From Numida meleagris (taxonomy: Eukaryota; Chordata; Aves; Galliformes; Numididae): DNA of 64,000 nt. The notes under the pieces were generated by a model, which made no database searches, had not been told where the DNA came from, and was given only the letters and a program-made list of their open reading frames with translations. The stretch is from positions 4,773,814 through 4,837,813 of the forward strand of contig NC_034420.1 in assembly GCF_002078875.1 (NCBI RefSeq), in the 5' to 3' direction. The translations under genes and the position numbers were made by a program. Of the stretch, positions 12,801 through 27,709 are shown piece by piece (positions within the stretch are counted from its first letter, which is position 1; each line of letters opens with the position of its first letter).

Positions 12801-15800
12801 GATATTCTTTTTTTTTTTTTTGAATAGTCTAATTCAATTGGTCACAGTAATGGAATCTCATATTCATGAAGGCATTTGTTTAGGCACAGAGGTTACATGT
12901 CACAGTTGTGATTGATAATGTTTGTTTTGTGCTCTGCTTTTCAATAACTCTTCACTTTAAGCAGCATTTCGCCTCTAAACAGGAGTGGGTGTAAGGACAC
13001 TCAGCATAATGGAATGGGCCAGGTTTAATTCCCTTAATCACTCGGTCAGGGCAACAGAATTAACTGTCCACATCTGTTCCCTCCAAGCGCACATGCTTAG
13101 TTCTCCCTCTTATGCAACAGAGGAGTGCAGGGTCAGGATGCCACATCCAGCTTGCCTCTTCCTCCAAAACCAAGTCCATGGGGAAACCTAGACTGGCTGT
13201 GGATCAGCGCATTTCATTTTGAACGGCAAAATATTTGTGATGTGGAAAACAAACTCATTTAAAAATGAACATTAGCCAACACAAGCAAAAACACAACCCA
13301 ACTGGTTCTAACAAAAAAACATTCCTACACAGACCACAGAAGACCTACATTAATTTGAGTGCTACGAAGATACTACAAAATCACCATAACTTTGGTAGAA
13401 TATGGTTACTTGCTGAAGGTGTCTTGATCAACCATTCAAAATGAAGCGTGGCTGTGTTCAGGCACACCCATCCAGACAAACAGCTTCATAATTACCAGTT
13501 TAACCACAGTGGTAAAGATGACAGTCAACATCACAAGGCGCACTGATAGAGTGCTCTGGCTAGGTGCTCCACAAAGCGCAGGAAGGATCAAATTCAAAAT
13601 AGAATTTGAAAAGGTAACATTTTAAAATGGTAACTAGTTTTGATGCATTAGTTTGTGCTTCTGACTTGTCTGTGAAACTCTGTGTTTCTGTACTGCCAAA
13701 AGCAAATAATGGAAGTCAGCTGTTCCAAGCCCTGGTATCCACAAAACGGCAAGTACTGTGGTGCTCGGTCTCAATGGGGAGCCAGAAGTAAGCTACCTAC
13801 ACTCACCCACTTTTGACATTTGTATCAAATATGCTTGTTCAAAGATGAATGGACACAGAATGTTAATTTTAGAAAAAATATAATTTTTTTAAAAAGGAAA
13901 AAAAAAAAAAGGGGAGTCAGTGCTGTGAAGCAAACATGGAAACACCAGAAGGGAGGGGAGGAGTCACCAATAGCCAGGTAATTACTGAGAACAAAACATG
14001 GCACAACACAGAGCAATCTTCAAAAAAGTGACAAAATCAATTAGTTTTTAACAACAGCTGGACTATTTTCTAGTAAAAGAAGCAAAAACACTTCCAAGAT
14101 GAATTATACATTCTTCTCCTTCAAGACCAGGGACTTCATGACAGGACTGCCAGTAAATGCTGCATGCCACCAAGAAGCTGTTCTGTGAAACAGCCAACTT
14201 AAGACATACTGTACACCAAAGGACAGACCGCCCGGACAGCCTGCAGGTCAGATGAGAGCAGGAAGGTGAGACAGACGTTCCTGAAATGATTTCCTTCAAA
14301 GCTGATTAAGAAGCTTTTTCTGCCATTTAAACCATTTGCAGCAATATTTGTGGTGTTGCGTCTGGATGCTGTGACTACTTTTAGTTGGCATTTCGTCCTT
14401 TGTCTGACCTGAGGCAGGGGTGAATTCAAGATAACAGGTTAAGCACAAAATAATCCTCTCGCAAAGCCAAGGCACTCTATGGAGTGAGGCAGGAGGTGAG
14501 ACACCTCTTAACCCCCCAGTGCCCAGCATCCAGCAGGGTAATCCTGCAGCCAGGGGCTGGGCGTGTTGCGCAGGAGCTCTACAGCTCTGAACACAGCTGG
14601 CAGCACGGGAGCAGACAGCAGCAGTGAGCCCAGAGAGCATGGGGCAGCAGCAGGGCAGCTCACCCGAGCCCCACATCAGCACCAAAACGCCATCCTCCTG
14701 CTAACTGCTGCTGGTTTCTGCATGTGCAGAACACAAGACAATAGCGCTTTAAACCCGACTGCAGACCTCTGATGTTATCACTATAGTAAATAATAAAGAA
14801 GTGCAAATTAGAACAATAATATTGCTTGTTTTACATGCTGGAAGTCAAGGAGCATGAATTAGTTACTCTCCTGTGCGGGTCACTGCCAGCTCTCTGATGG
14901 CAAGGAGCAAACTACAAAAGATGCTGCTTCCTCACTCAGAGAGAAGCAGACACATGGTATGGTGATTCTGCCTTGCCTCCTCCACGCATGCACTAATGGC
15001 CAAGGAATGCAAAGGGGAAGATAATCAACTACTGTCTGGAGATACACAACATATTATTTCTCCGAGGAACAAGGAGGGGAGCTGGGACACAACAGCTGCT
15101 GGCAGTCACACTGTTCTGGCTTGGACTGCTCCCACTGCATACACCGCCCTACTGTGACTTGAAAGGAGTTGCCCACACTTGCAAACACAGGGAGAGAAGT
15201 AGGTATTTGTGTCTGTGTCCATGTGTGTACCTGGTTGTACTGCAAGAGAGAAAAAAAAAATACCCTTCTCACATGCATTAATGCAGAAGTAAGGAGGAAA
15301 TATCCTTCCCACACACATTTATTTTGAAGTGTCTCTGCTAGAATATTTTTGTTTTAGAAAATGGATTACTTTGTCATTGGGTCACGTCCTCACTGCACGC
15401 AGCAGTTTGGGGAAAAAAAAGAAAAAAGATTAAGAATCCAAATGCAAGCTCACAGAAAAAGCAAGTATTTACTTGATTTTTTAAACAGCCTGGCAATTTC
15501 TCTTCTCCTTTTCCTACTATAAGGAACGTAACATGGAAAAATATGTTACGAATGCAAATCCACTGTAAGTGAATGTATATGGAAAGAGAAGTAAGCTATT
15601 AAGCAAAGCCTAAAACCATTTATCAACCAGCGCAGATGAAAACTAACGTTGCCAAAAAGTAAACACACTTAGAGAAATCTGGTTTAGCAGGTAAGTCAAA
15701 TCCTCTGACCTGTGCATTTCTGCATGTTGATTTAAAATTCATTCAGAGAACACTCAGAGATAATACTTGAAACAACAATTTCTCCTAACAGAAACTTTAA

Positions 15801-18500
15801 GAAACATTTGCTACAATGTTGTGATGCGTACCTAAAAGACTAAGCGATACGTTTAATAGCATTCAGTCTTCATAGAATTACGCACACTGTATACAGCACC
15901 CATTTAATGATGCAGCTAAGCCAATTTAGGACAATATGCTCATCCGCTAAGCTATTACAGCTTAGAATGACGTTCTTATCCACTCTAAAGTTCAACTTAC
16001 CATTAATTGTTTAACACTAATAGAGTTCTGAATAAATACAGTCAACGAATTAGAATGCTACAGATAATTGTAATTAATGTTGCTGTGTGTAAAATTCTTT
16101 CATAAAGACAAAGATAGCAAAGAAGATGGCTTTGCATTTTGCTAATGAAGTTTGAATTCTTCTGTTGCAATGCTACTTACCACCACCATCTTAATCCAAA
16201 TTAAAAAGTGTTCAGATAAAAAATACCAATCAACAAAGAACTGATGTTTCACAGCAGAATTATTCTCAGTGCTGTTAGTGGGCCCACCAGCAAGGACATC
16301 TGTATTCTAACATTTTCCATATACATATGCAGAAAATATACATATATGCATAAATACACAACCATCCTCTCAAGAACCCTGATTTGTGTCATTGTCTTAC
16401 TGCAATTTATTGTCTCGCTTTCCCAAATCTGTGTTCTACCACTTTCTTTTCAGTTTCTATGTTCAATTCAAATATGGGAGAAAACAAACAAACAAATCAA
16501 AGCCAAATAATACAAAGGATTTTCATCTTTATCTATCCGCTTGTATCTCCTGGTTATATAATCACAGCCGTAATCTCTAGCAAATGCAGACTCAATCAGA
16601 TAGCACAATAATGCTGGGGAAGATCTTTCAAAGCTGCGATACGTTGTAGACTCTAAACGGACTGTTTAAGCTTCAAAAAGTTTCCATCAAATGACCAGAT
16701 GGAGACTCAATCGCTGAAATCTTCTGCAACAAACATGAGTGTGCTGAGGCCGTAAAACGTTAGCTTCATTCGTCTCATAAATATGGGGAAGGAAATCTGA
16801 AAGAGAAACTTTTTATCACAGGTTTCTCCAAATTTATGCACAAGGCTACACTGAAGTATGCCATTTGGTCACCTGAGTACTTGGTTGTTCTCCATTTTGT
16901 GGATCAAATTCTTTTACATTTACTTCACTGAAATTAAACCGTGAAGTTTCTTGGGTACGCTGAGAATATAAGCATGTGTATGCCTGCCAAGTGCTCTGTT
17001 CACATCTGCATGTCAAGAAACATTCTGAGATTTTTAAAATCCATTTACCAGATAAAATATGAAACTACACTCAAGATGTGCAATTGTAGCAGGTTTTCAA
17101 AGTTGTCAGCCAACTGACTGAATGCCGGAAGAGCATCTCAACCCCACCCCAGATCATTGCATCCACAGAATGAACTGGCAGAGAAGCGGAGGAGAGTCAG
17201 GTGTGTGCAAGATCAAAAGTCAGAATGTAATGGCAAGTGCTGAGTCACCTGCTTCATTTCTATGTGCTATTAATAAGCTGAAGGGAATGAAATATTACCA
17301 CTGAAGAGAGGAATAACAAAAAATGTTATGGTACATAATAAAGTGGCTTGAAAATACTAAGGCTTATATGAATTCAAGTCATGTAAGCAAAGATATCCTC
17401 CAATTAACGATGCACTTGGTAGATAAAACCAAAAGCAGCATATCCCAGATGAATGGCTTCTAATGGATCTCCACAAAGTACAGACTATAAAAGAAAAACA
17501 GCACAGTATTCACAATTTCTAGCTACAAAAGGGTTGCAAGCTTCCAAGAACTGGTTCAGATGCAGCCTTACTTCCCTTTGGCCAACAGAATAACACACAG
17601 CTAATACAGCTCGCAAAGAACGCAGCAGTGGTGACTTTGCAGAAAGAACAGAGTACTTAAAAATAAAGAAAGTAGACCCCGCCTTTCCTGCTCACATACA
17701 AAGAACAGGGCAGTCCCATCTTCCTGTTGGGTTTTACTTAATACTGTATTTAACCTGTTTTTCTCAGGAATAAGGCATTGCTGTTTGCCATACACTTAGA
17801 TGTAACGCCAGGTGTTGGAACACCACCTGTTAGGCATTCTGAAGACGCTACGTAAGGCTGCTCATTTCTATTTAGCTGGGCAGGAATTAAAGATGGCTTA
17901 AAAATCCAGGATCACAATCTCAGTTTTTTGTTGTTTTTTTTTAAGTATTATGAAATAGTCTCTTTGAAAATATATTTTCTGTGAACTGTGAAAGAATGAA
18001 AGAAATCCACAGTACTTGCAGTCTGAATCACACACAGCATTCATATTGCTTGTAACTACTTCTGTCTGAACTGAACAACTTTAACCAAGGTCTACATCCA
18101 CCTTTTATGATCAAGCTCCTCCAAACTTACGCATTTACTACACAAAGTTTAGATGCTACCTGCAAGCAGATGGGATAAAGAAAATCTCATTTTCTTTAGA
18201 CCTACTGAAGGATGTGATCACAGGCACAGTTAGATTTTTAAGCCCAGCCGTGGTACTTGTTACGTATATCAAATCCTTTGTGAGACAGAAACAACTGTCC
18301 TTTCAGCTGTGTAAGGGTATGCAACTGCAAGTATTTGGGTGCTGGTATTTTGGTTCTAAGAACATGCAGTAAATGAAAAGCCTGCTCCTAGAAAATATGG
18401 CAGTGACAGTAAGGGGATAAACCTCACTCCACCTTGGCACAGACCTTGGAAAAGCCCAGAATTCAAAGTGACAGTAAATTCAGTCCAAGTACGAAAGTCA
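9851..18500. other. Non-coding stretch, intron-like or intergenic
   Basis: No gene was recognised over about 8.6 kb. Open frames are short or start at non-ATG codons. It holds an A22 run at 11,069-11,090, A-rich tracts near 13,860-13,912 and a T-run near 12,810-12,822. A locally GC-richer patch lies at about 14,490-14,700, with CAG/GCAG-rich wording and frames that begin at non-ATG codons. I see no splice-site pair or known repeat to explain that patch. Confidence 0.5.
11069..11090. repeat. Poly(A) tract, A22
   Basis: This is an uninterrupted run of 22 adenines. No target-site duplication or retrotransposed body is visible beside it, so I treat it as a simple repeat rather than the tail of a processed copy. 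Confidence 0.9.
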
Positions 18501-21500
18501 TAAACTGTTCAGGAACAGCCTGTGACAACTCGCTGTATTTTAAGAAGTTCATCCACATTTGATAAACCTGATTTGGAAACACAAACGTTTGTAAGTGCAG
18601 ACCTAACTACTGCATGTGTGCTCTCTGCACCGGCTGTCGCCAAAGACAAGGTGCCCACGTCCAGACAGATAGATATATCCGAAGCAGAAAGGCCATCACG
18701 TTTGCTCATGTGCTGTCAGTTTGTTACAGATTACAAAATGAAAAATCTCTTCTCAGGTATTAGGCATCCACTCTTAATTCCTCATACAGGATACCAAACC
18801 AGCAAAATGATGATGGGCAGAACTACTGCATCAAGTGAGAAGAGAAAACAAATCATCCTGATAACAAATCTAAGAATTCCTATGCTTCTGAATCAGCATG
18901 ATGCACTGAGTAGTTCACGTCCTGAGGCCGTTAGAGGGCGAGATCCCCAGCTACAGTACGACAGCCATTTCTCTTATGACAGGCATATGCTATAGAGGCA
19001 GCAGATACCAAAATAAAGTGAATCCTGCTGTCAAACCAAACTAAGGGAAGCAGCTCTGTAACACCCGTGCCTGGCTTGTGCTGCACCAGCATGAGGTATT
19101 ACACAATGCCATCACACCATGCAAATGGGTTTCTATATGTCGTGGTCATTAGGAAGCAGTGTGAACTACATCTGACACAAACAGTTCTGTAATCTTCTGC
19201 ACCACAGTGAAGAAAACTCCCAGAGATTAGGACCACCAGCTCAAGACCCCACTCCCACCTGCATTCCTGCCATTCTGCATTTCTGTGCAATTAAGCACAC
19301 CTTGCATCAGCTGCAAACTTATAACCTTCAGTGCAGCAACCAAACAATACTCCAAGAGCCTTATTAACATCCTAGCTCAGAGTTCCACGAGCACCACACA
19401 GAACACACTAACACAACAGCTATCCCTTCCTAAACAAGATGCTACGTAACTTCAGTGCATTTTTCCCCACAACATAGTCGAGGATTTAACAGACATTGAC
19501 CAAAAATAATCAAAATGCTGAAGACATATGAAGAACCTCTTAGGACAGGTTCTGCCCCAAAAATGTATACTGTGAAAGTGTAATAGAGAACTATGTCAAT
19601 AAGACAAATGTTACAGAAAATGAGAAATTAGTAAAGCTTTAACCGTTGTTTTTTTCCTGACACAGCAGATGTAAGATGTGCAGTCCCTATCATCCATGCA
19701 CTTGCCCAGTTCTGTTAGAGCAGTTAAATACAGCCTGGGGAAGTATATACAGATTATCCTCATGTTTCTAAGCTGCTTTACTTCCTATGTTTTTATTGAT
19801 ATATTAAATATTATGTCAGTATAGTAATTAAAAAAAAATTGTTATATTTCACTTTGTACCACATGGTGCTTTCTTTTAAGTGTTGAAATACATAACCTCC
19901 TTCCTCAATGTACTGGATGGAATTTTTCAGATCAGTTATTAGAAGCTTTTTAATATCTCATGAAGACTAAAAGATTTAAAAAAAAATCACTAATTATATT
20001 TCTTTTCAATGTACACGTATAGATCTTTAACTGGTAAACAACACATATTTTGGTATGACAAAGCTCAATAGGTACAATATGAATTATTTATTTCAATAAT
20101 AATTCTGCAGTTAAGTACCTCCTGTTAACAAGAATTTACTTTAGACTTCCACCTCCATCTTCATGGAAGAAGTAAATAACAAAATCTAACTTCCACACTT
20201 ATTTTTTGAAGGAAATTGTATGTATACATTCATATCCATCCAAAAGTTAAATTTATCTCAACACAGGAACAAAATAACAGCCTATATGGTGTTGTTCTTT
20301 CTCTAAAATAGATTCTGAGCAGCAAGAATTTCATCTGAGATTGTATGCCAAGCCTCAACTTGAACTGTACATTTGTAAACTTTCACTTTAAATTACTGAT
20401 GCACAGAAGAAGGCAGATCCATCACTTCTGTCAGTGCTTGAAGACTTTTTTTTTTAGTTTTATTTTGTGTTTACTTTCTATCACTCAGAGAAATAATCAG
20501 TTACCTAGTGCTTCATAGATGAATGTTGTGTAGCTAGCAAAACTAGGTCATTATAGGAATCAGTATGTTGGACAAAAAAAATTACTTTGCAGGTAGCTAA
20601 TGAAAATTCACTTAACTACACTTAAAGAGTATCACTGGCAGATGACAAAACAGATGAATGATCCACAAATGAGGAAAAAAATACTCTGCAAAAAGAAAGC
20701 GCATTTGTTTTTTAGCCACAGTTCAGAAATGTTTAACAAGATGTTTCAAGAGAAGACAAACTCCTTCCATTGCCCTTGTAGAAGGGTGTAAGCCTGTGTA
20801 ACACAAAGCCTCATCCACTGACCCAACCCAGTGCCAGCATGACCAGAGTCACACAGGATGTCAATGCCACACAACAGCCAACGCTACTACAGAACAAGGA
20901 AACTACAAACTCACAAAACCAAACTTCTGGAGACAATTTAAGTACTTTTGCATCACTAATTTTTTGATTTAGCCATCTAAAGCAATGACATAAGGTTGAA
21001 AACATATCTAGATCAAAAATAATATGTTCACTCAGGAACACACCATCACATTACCTACGACAGCTACTCAACCAGTAACTAAAACGGCATAATGAGACCT
21101 TACACAGCCCTGTTTTACTGTCACACTTAAAAACACCACCTCACCTAAAAACTGAACTGGGCTTTGACATGGTATAGCAAGCTAAGGAGCATCAGCTCTT
21201 TTCTTCGGGAGCCTAAAACACTAGATCCATTCTTCCAACGAAGTCACTGAAATATCTGTACGGATCACAGCTCTATTGTTAGAGGTGAAAGACCCAGTTT
21301 AACAAAACCTGAAAAAATACTGCCAAGTTTGACAGATTTTTAAAACTAACGATTCAGTACCATTTGCTAACTGACCTTCATTAGAACTTTTTTCATTATC
21401 ATGTTGCAAAACCCATTATGTTACTGACTGAAGCTATTAGTCACTAGGAAGCCATAACCACGTTCCCCAAAATGGGGAATCATCATTACCATTAATTTCA

Positions 21501-23424
21501 AAGGATAGCATTAAAACAGAAATACTGAATATTTTACCCACTAATTCCACTGTAATTTATATTATTAAAGCATACAGGAAGGTTATGCCAGCTTGGATGA
21601 TTGGTCATTTTTTCTGAACACATCTGTTTTCAAGGGAAAGCCTGAACAGCACCTAGGGCATCTGTATTTCTCTATGATCTCAAGCACAATCTAGTTTTCT
21701 GTGCTTTATTTTATGTCAGGTTCAATTACTAAACAAGTACACGTTATTCTTTATTTGGCACTACACGTGGTCTCATTAGCTATTTGGGTGATACTGCTAT
21801 ACCTGAGATACATGATGCCAAATGAATTGCTTGCAATATGCAAATAGTTATCAGTACAAAATTTTAACTGCAGAGCTGGAAGTTTGCTATACCACTTAGG
21901 CGTTTTTGCTGAGCTGTTCTCTATCTTAACATCTTAGCCTTCACTTATCCATTAAGGGAAAAACTGTTATCACCCTTAAACATCCCCAAAAGAGGAAAAA
22001 AAAAAAAGTTGAACTAAAAACACCACAGTCCACCCTGTAATCACAGGAATTACAGTGAGTAAGTTCCAAAACTTTAAGTGTGCATGCATGCACAAATTCA
22101 TATATACACATATGTACATACATATCTCCACAGACTCATATAATCTCATACAGCACTTTGACTGCTAAGGTCTGGTTCTGCCCTTCTTAAATTACCCAAC
22201 TTATCAGTACTAACATGAAACAGCATGTCAATAGCTTGAAAAACACATCAAGTTTTTTATAGACATCCGTTCAGATTGACGTAATCCAGTACTCTGCAGG
22301 ATAACACAGTTGGGGAGATGTCCATTATGAAGTTTTCTAGTTTGTCCCCTAGCTGCAAGCTGGTGTCAATGGCAGTTCTACCATCCTAGGTAGATGTCTG
22401 TCTATCTGTTCAGCAATATCACTCATGGTGACGACTTCACTACTTCCACAGATAAAATTTTTCATTGCTTGACTACTGTTATCATTCAAAAGAAGATTGT
22501 GAGTTTCCTCTAATTTCTAATCTCAACCTTGTTTGGTGAAACTGATCCGAGCCCCAGCGAAGTCCTACCCGAGAGCAGGGCTGTGTGAAGGGGACATGAA
22601 GCTGTGCCAGCTGTGGGAGTGAACAAGTAACCATTCTCGACTGGAATTCTTGCCTGGCAATGATGACAAGTTCTGAGGAGGAAAAGTCCTGTGGAAAAGA
22701 ACTTTGTACCCAGGATGAGCAGAACTTAAGGCTTGCTGAAGAGACATCTAAGAACTGGGGAGCCAGGTAAATGGTTGTTTGGTGGAGTTAAAAGAAAAGG
22801 GCTAAACTGGGCACTCAGCATTCTACTGAACCTGAGCCATGGTAACTGAAAGAAGAATCTGAACCCATAATGCGCTGAGAGAAAGCGGAGAACAGGCCAC
22901 CTAGCTACCATGTATCTGAAGTATAACACAGTTATTTTAGTTATTTTGTAAGACTCATCCACGGTCAGAGTAATCACAAAAGGAAGAGATAGCTTCTATA
23001 ATAAAGCTGTTTATCTGAAATTAAAAATTGGATTAATTTTTCTTTTCCTCCTACGCTACTAGAACTTCATCCAACTTCTATCACCTTCCAGAACACTTAC
23101 TAATTGAAACATTTTCATTTATATAAAAAAAATAAGCAACACGATGGCATAAGGTGCACAATTAGTAAACCTTCAGACAAGCATCTTTCCACTAAATTGA
23201 TATATTTCAGGCAGTAAATTCAATTCCGAACAAATATACTGCAGCAAATCAAGAAGGAAAGCACAGTTTTTAAACAGAAAAGGATGAAAACTAACCGGCA
23301 GACTTTTGTCCACCAACAAACCTGGACCCTAATCTGCAGGACCATAACAGCCCTTTTCCTAAGCAGAGAATAAACCTATTTTTCAGTGCATTAACTAATT
23401 CTGCACCATTGCTTCCCCTTACTT

Positions 23425-23450
23425 AAAAAAAAAAAAAAAAAAAAAAAAAA
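23425..23450. repeat. Poly(A) tract, A26
   Basis: This is an uninterrupted run of 26 adenines, with no processed gene body visible upstream. Confidence 0.9.
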
Positions 23451-26145
23451 GACTGTTTTCCATAATACAAAAAGCTATTATAGTTTTACTATGTGAGCAA
23501 ACAGATATGTTAAATAACTGCTAAGTAGGGAAGATGAATAATAGCTCTACAGACTTCCACAGTAATCAAAGTGGAAATAAATATTCATTCATAACATTCC
23601 ACTTTTACCTATAATACACAGGTAATAGACCTAAACAAGATTTCATACACAATGGAAGAAATGGCACCAAGTATTCAGACAGCTTCTGACAACAAGATAA
23701 CCAGTCAGCAATGAACATTAAACTATATGCCTGTAAAACTTTTCTCATCAGTGTCATGGCTGAAGAGAGCAAAGAAGGGAAGGAGGAAGAATAGCAGGAG
23801 GAGAAAAAGAAGCATCACCCAACCAAAGAAGTAATAGCAGACAGCTGATAAATTCAGCAGCTGACACAGAAAGCATCATCCTAAAGCATACAGTGGTGCA
23901 CATCATCAGTTCTCACATGGGCAGACCTGTTCATAACAAATACAAGGAATTATACTTCAAGATGTTCCTGAACTGACCCAACCAAGTCAAATAATTCCTG
24001 CTCATGGAATATTTTTAATACAGGTGGAGTAAGAAAGAAGACAGCAAGAAAGACCTGAAGCTACATTAAAGTCACTACTTGGGCCCAGGAAACAAAGAAG
24101 AGCGGCCATATTCCTTTCACGAGGTAAGACACAGCAATATGCAGCTGCCTTTGTACTACCAGGAAAATTCATTATATTCCTTTGTTGGCATTCACTGCAT
24201 GAATGGTGTACGGTAGAGTAACATTAAAACTCATATAGAATATTTTTCCTTCAACCTCAGTAACTGCCCAAAGCATGCAGTTACCTCCCCCCTTTATTTT
24301 CTTTACGCAACAGAAGAAGCACTTATGAACAACATAAACTCTCTTCCCCATACAGTAGAGCTTGTATAAGCAAGGTTTGATCCAAAGCCACTGTAGTCAT
24401 TGTGAGACACTCATGAATTCCAACTGCCACAAATTCTAGCTCATAGATATGAATTTGTTGCTGCTTATTTAGAAAGTAAAACTTGTTAGCTATAAATCAT
24501 AGTAGGCCATAATATTAGCACAGCACAACTTAAGTACTAAATGGCACTTCATTAGCAAAATTAAGATGACATCTAACTATCTTTTACGTTTCCTTCTTTA
24601 AAAGTCATCAATTAAATTAAACTGCAAATGGATGACAGTAGGACAATGATGCTTCTAGCAGAGCTTGCCATAAGCTTGCCGTAACACCTTTCCCACACAC
24701 AGGCATTTAACACCAAAAGGAGAGTAATGACTATTTACAGGATTGAACCACTGAACTGAAACACCTATTCCAGGCTTAACTGTCTTTGTATCTAAATTTT
24801 GTATGTTGCAGATTTACAGGAACTCCTACTTTATAATTCATGGGTACAAAGTACTTGTTTGGATGGCAAGTGCTTCAGGATTTTTGGAATATCTATCAGG
24901 CTTCAGCTTTACTAGGACTAATCCAGTTTGACTATACTTAGGATACATAACACTTGATTCAAGGAGTCAGGAAGTTTTCAATCAGACATTCTAGTGCCTA
25001 GGGCTCAGTGGAAAAGCTCTGTCAAATGGAGGTAGTACAAAGCAGCAATTTAACAGCTTTTGAGAGGTTCCAAATTTCACACCTCATATCACTTCCCTTC
25101 TACGGGAAAAACAGAATTCACAAATAGCGTGGTTGTCTCCTTTGCGTGGTGCCACCAGGGAAGAAGGGAAAGACCATCTATGTTGGGATTATCAGCAGTG
25201 TCTGTGTTCTGACATTCCCCTGGAAGACTACTGAGGTAAAGAGGGTGACAGTTCTCCCTACAAAGAGGAAGCACCATCCAGAAGCTGGCCTTAAGCTAAT
25301 TGAGGTACAATTACAAATCCTAATCCTATGCTAACATCAAGACCTGCAGAACTGGCAGTGCTTAAACACTCCCATACTGGCCCAGCCAGTGACAGTCATG
25401 GGCAGAGAGTGACAGGCATGGAGGAAGTGCTTAAGCTGCTCTGAAAAAGAGCTATCTATTAGGGGCTTGTATTTTGGACGTTTTGAGAAACACAGGGGGA
25501 AGCGATTACTGATCCTTTAAAGGAACAATGCAGAGGAAAAAAAAAAAAGGCAATTTAAGCCTGGAGTTAGCTGATACAGAATGCCAGCCGAACTAGAGCA
25601 ACCTGCCGAGGCCCCTGGGATTGCTGGAAAGATGGAAGAAGAGTTTCAGTTAGGTAATTAAAGCTTCAATAGAAGAATAAATACTCCACAGGCAATCCAT
25701 GGGTTCTTCTCACCTCTCACCACTTCTCTCCAGCAGTGACAGCTGCTTGTGAAAGTGAAAGGAAAGGTCTCTCTGACTCAACTCATTAGCTAGTAATCCT
25801 CAGCGGTGATGCAAGGAGCACGGTACCAGGAGGGCTGCCAGCCCATCCCTCACTACTCCTAGGCAGAACACAGGACTACAGGCCTGCCAGCGCCTCCCTC
25901 AGAAAAGAAATGCAGTGGCAAAGCCGCCAACGCAAGCCTGAAAGAGCAACACTCAGGTCACTGTTCTCCATGTTTGTCTCCTCCTCCCTCTTCTTCACAT
26001 CCCCAAGGTGAAGAGGCCCCTGATGCAAGAGGTGACACCTTCCTGAGGAGTGATTCCAGAAGCAGGAGGATGAGAGCTGACAGTGATCTGTCAGCTGAAT
26101 TCACTACTGCAGCTTTTTTAAACAATTGTGACTTCGATCCCCTTA

Positions 26146-26180
26146 AAAAAAAAAGAAAAAGAAAAAAGGAAAAGAAAAAA
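26146..26180. repeat. Purine-only A/G-rich tract
   Basis: The tract is made of A-runs separated by single or double G. In translation it gives a lysine/arginine-rich string that should not be taken for a coding signal. Confidence 0.85.
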
Positions 26181-27650
26181 GCCTACATTCTGCTGCCCAG
26201 CGAGCACGTGGGTCTTGAACACTGACAGGCCTTTCTGCAGAGGTCTGTTCTGTGCAGCCTCACTCACGTCACTCCTCACTCCTCAACCTCAAAGAGGTTC
26301 TGCAGAAGGAAAAAGGTGACAACGCTCTGGATTTCTGTCTGCTTTTCCTTCAGAAAGCTGGAAGAAAGGCAACCATACGGCTTATCCTTTATTCTATGGG
26401 AGAGGCCACTGGCGTCAGCTCAGATTTGCACTGGAATGCCACATACTTCAGTACTGGTTAATAAAGCTGTGACCTCCAGATTCAGAGCTGCACTGGAGAC
26501 CTGCTCAGACTGCTCTGTGCTCCCAGCAAGCAGCTGGAGGGAGAGGGAAAGGGGATGATTTTGGTCATTCTCTATGCAGAGAGACCACTACTGCCAGCTC
26601 ACTCCCAGCAAAAGCAAGCTTTGGCTCCTGTGGTGATCAATCCTTTAGACAAATCTTAGTTACTTCATTGCTCTGTAGATTATTAATAATATACTTCACT
26701 GTCTACTTCTCATACGTAGTTTTGGAATGACCTAACCACCAAGCGCACACCACTTATTTTGGACGCCTTACCTAAAACAAGTACATTCAGTTTTCTTTCC
26801 CAGGAATTCCCAGGAGGTATGGATGCAAGATAACACCCAGAGGGACGTTAAGAACTCATCTTAAAGGAAATAGGCCTATCAGAAATTTGGAGCATCTTAT
26901 AGGTACCGCTCATTTCTAGACAGTCAACTTTCTTCAGAAATGCTCTCCACTGCTCCATTGCTAACCCGGACCTGCACGCTCACAGCTTCCCAGGGCAGTC
27001 TGTCAGTGATCTTCCACTGATCCTTAGGCCACATGTCAACAAAGCAGAAGGAACTGCAAAGCAGTTCTGTATCTTAACTGCCAGCAGACCTTCATGTGTC
27101 ACAGGAATGTTTACATAAGCTTCATCGTATTTTAGGGAACCGCACATATATAATACAAAAAAACTCAGACAAATCAAACTGTTACAAAATTATTAAGATT
27201 ACAGATCCACTTTCATGGCACGAGTGTGTTTACTTACAGCTATAGTTACAATTATCTTGTTTCAAGTCATTCAAATATTTAGACAACTCTTGGTTTACAT
27301 AAGAAATTTCCCCATGATTGGAAAGAATCTGTCAAAATAATTACTTTTCCTGTATGACACAGTAACAATTTCTTTGATATTAGTGCCCAGTCAGCTATGT
27401 TGAAGTGGAAGAGGAAACAATTTCCCTTCCCCTATGCGGGCTTACATTCTTCTGTGGATACGCATCTTCAGCATTGGGAAACCCTCTATCTCTCTAGCAC
27501 AAAAAACACTGGAAATTATAAAAACATTTTCTCTGTGAAAAAAAAAGTTATAAAAAATGCCTACAAAGGAAAACACACCCGGAGAGAACGTTCTGCATTC
27601 CTGACCATAGTTGTGCCAGCTCCAAATAAGCCACGATCTTCTGGGTGGCC

Positions 27651-27651
<1 letters not shown>

Positions 27652-27685
<34 letters not shown>

Positions 27686-27709
27686 AAACAAACAAACAAA
27701 AAAAAAAAC
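27652..27709. repeat. Compound microsatellite (CA)n-(CAAA)n-A
   Basis: About 15 CA units run into CAAA-type units and a short A-run. Such compound CA tracts are usually polymorphic in length between individuals. Confidence 0.95.

Noticed and set aside
14296..14685. 129-codon minus-strand frame rich in Cys, Ala and Pro
   Set aside because: It starts at TTG and follows a local GC-rich patch, with no domain or splice sites.
18522..18995. 157-codon plus-strand frame
   Set aside because: Its first codon is GTG; the first in-frame ATG comes about 60 codons in. No recognisable domain or splice structure, and the opposite strand also has an open frame over part of it.
25974..26225. Plus-strand frame with a lysine-rich end
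   Set aside because: The start is TTG and the lysine-rich half is the A/G simple repeat.
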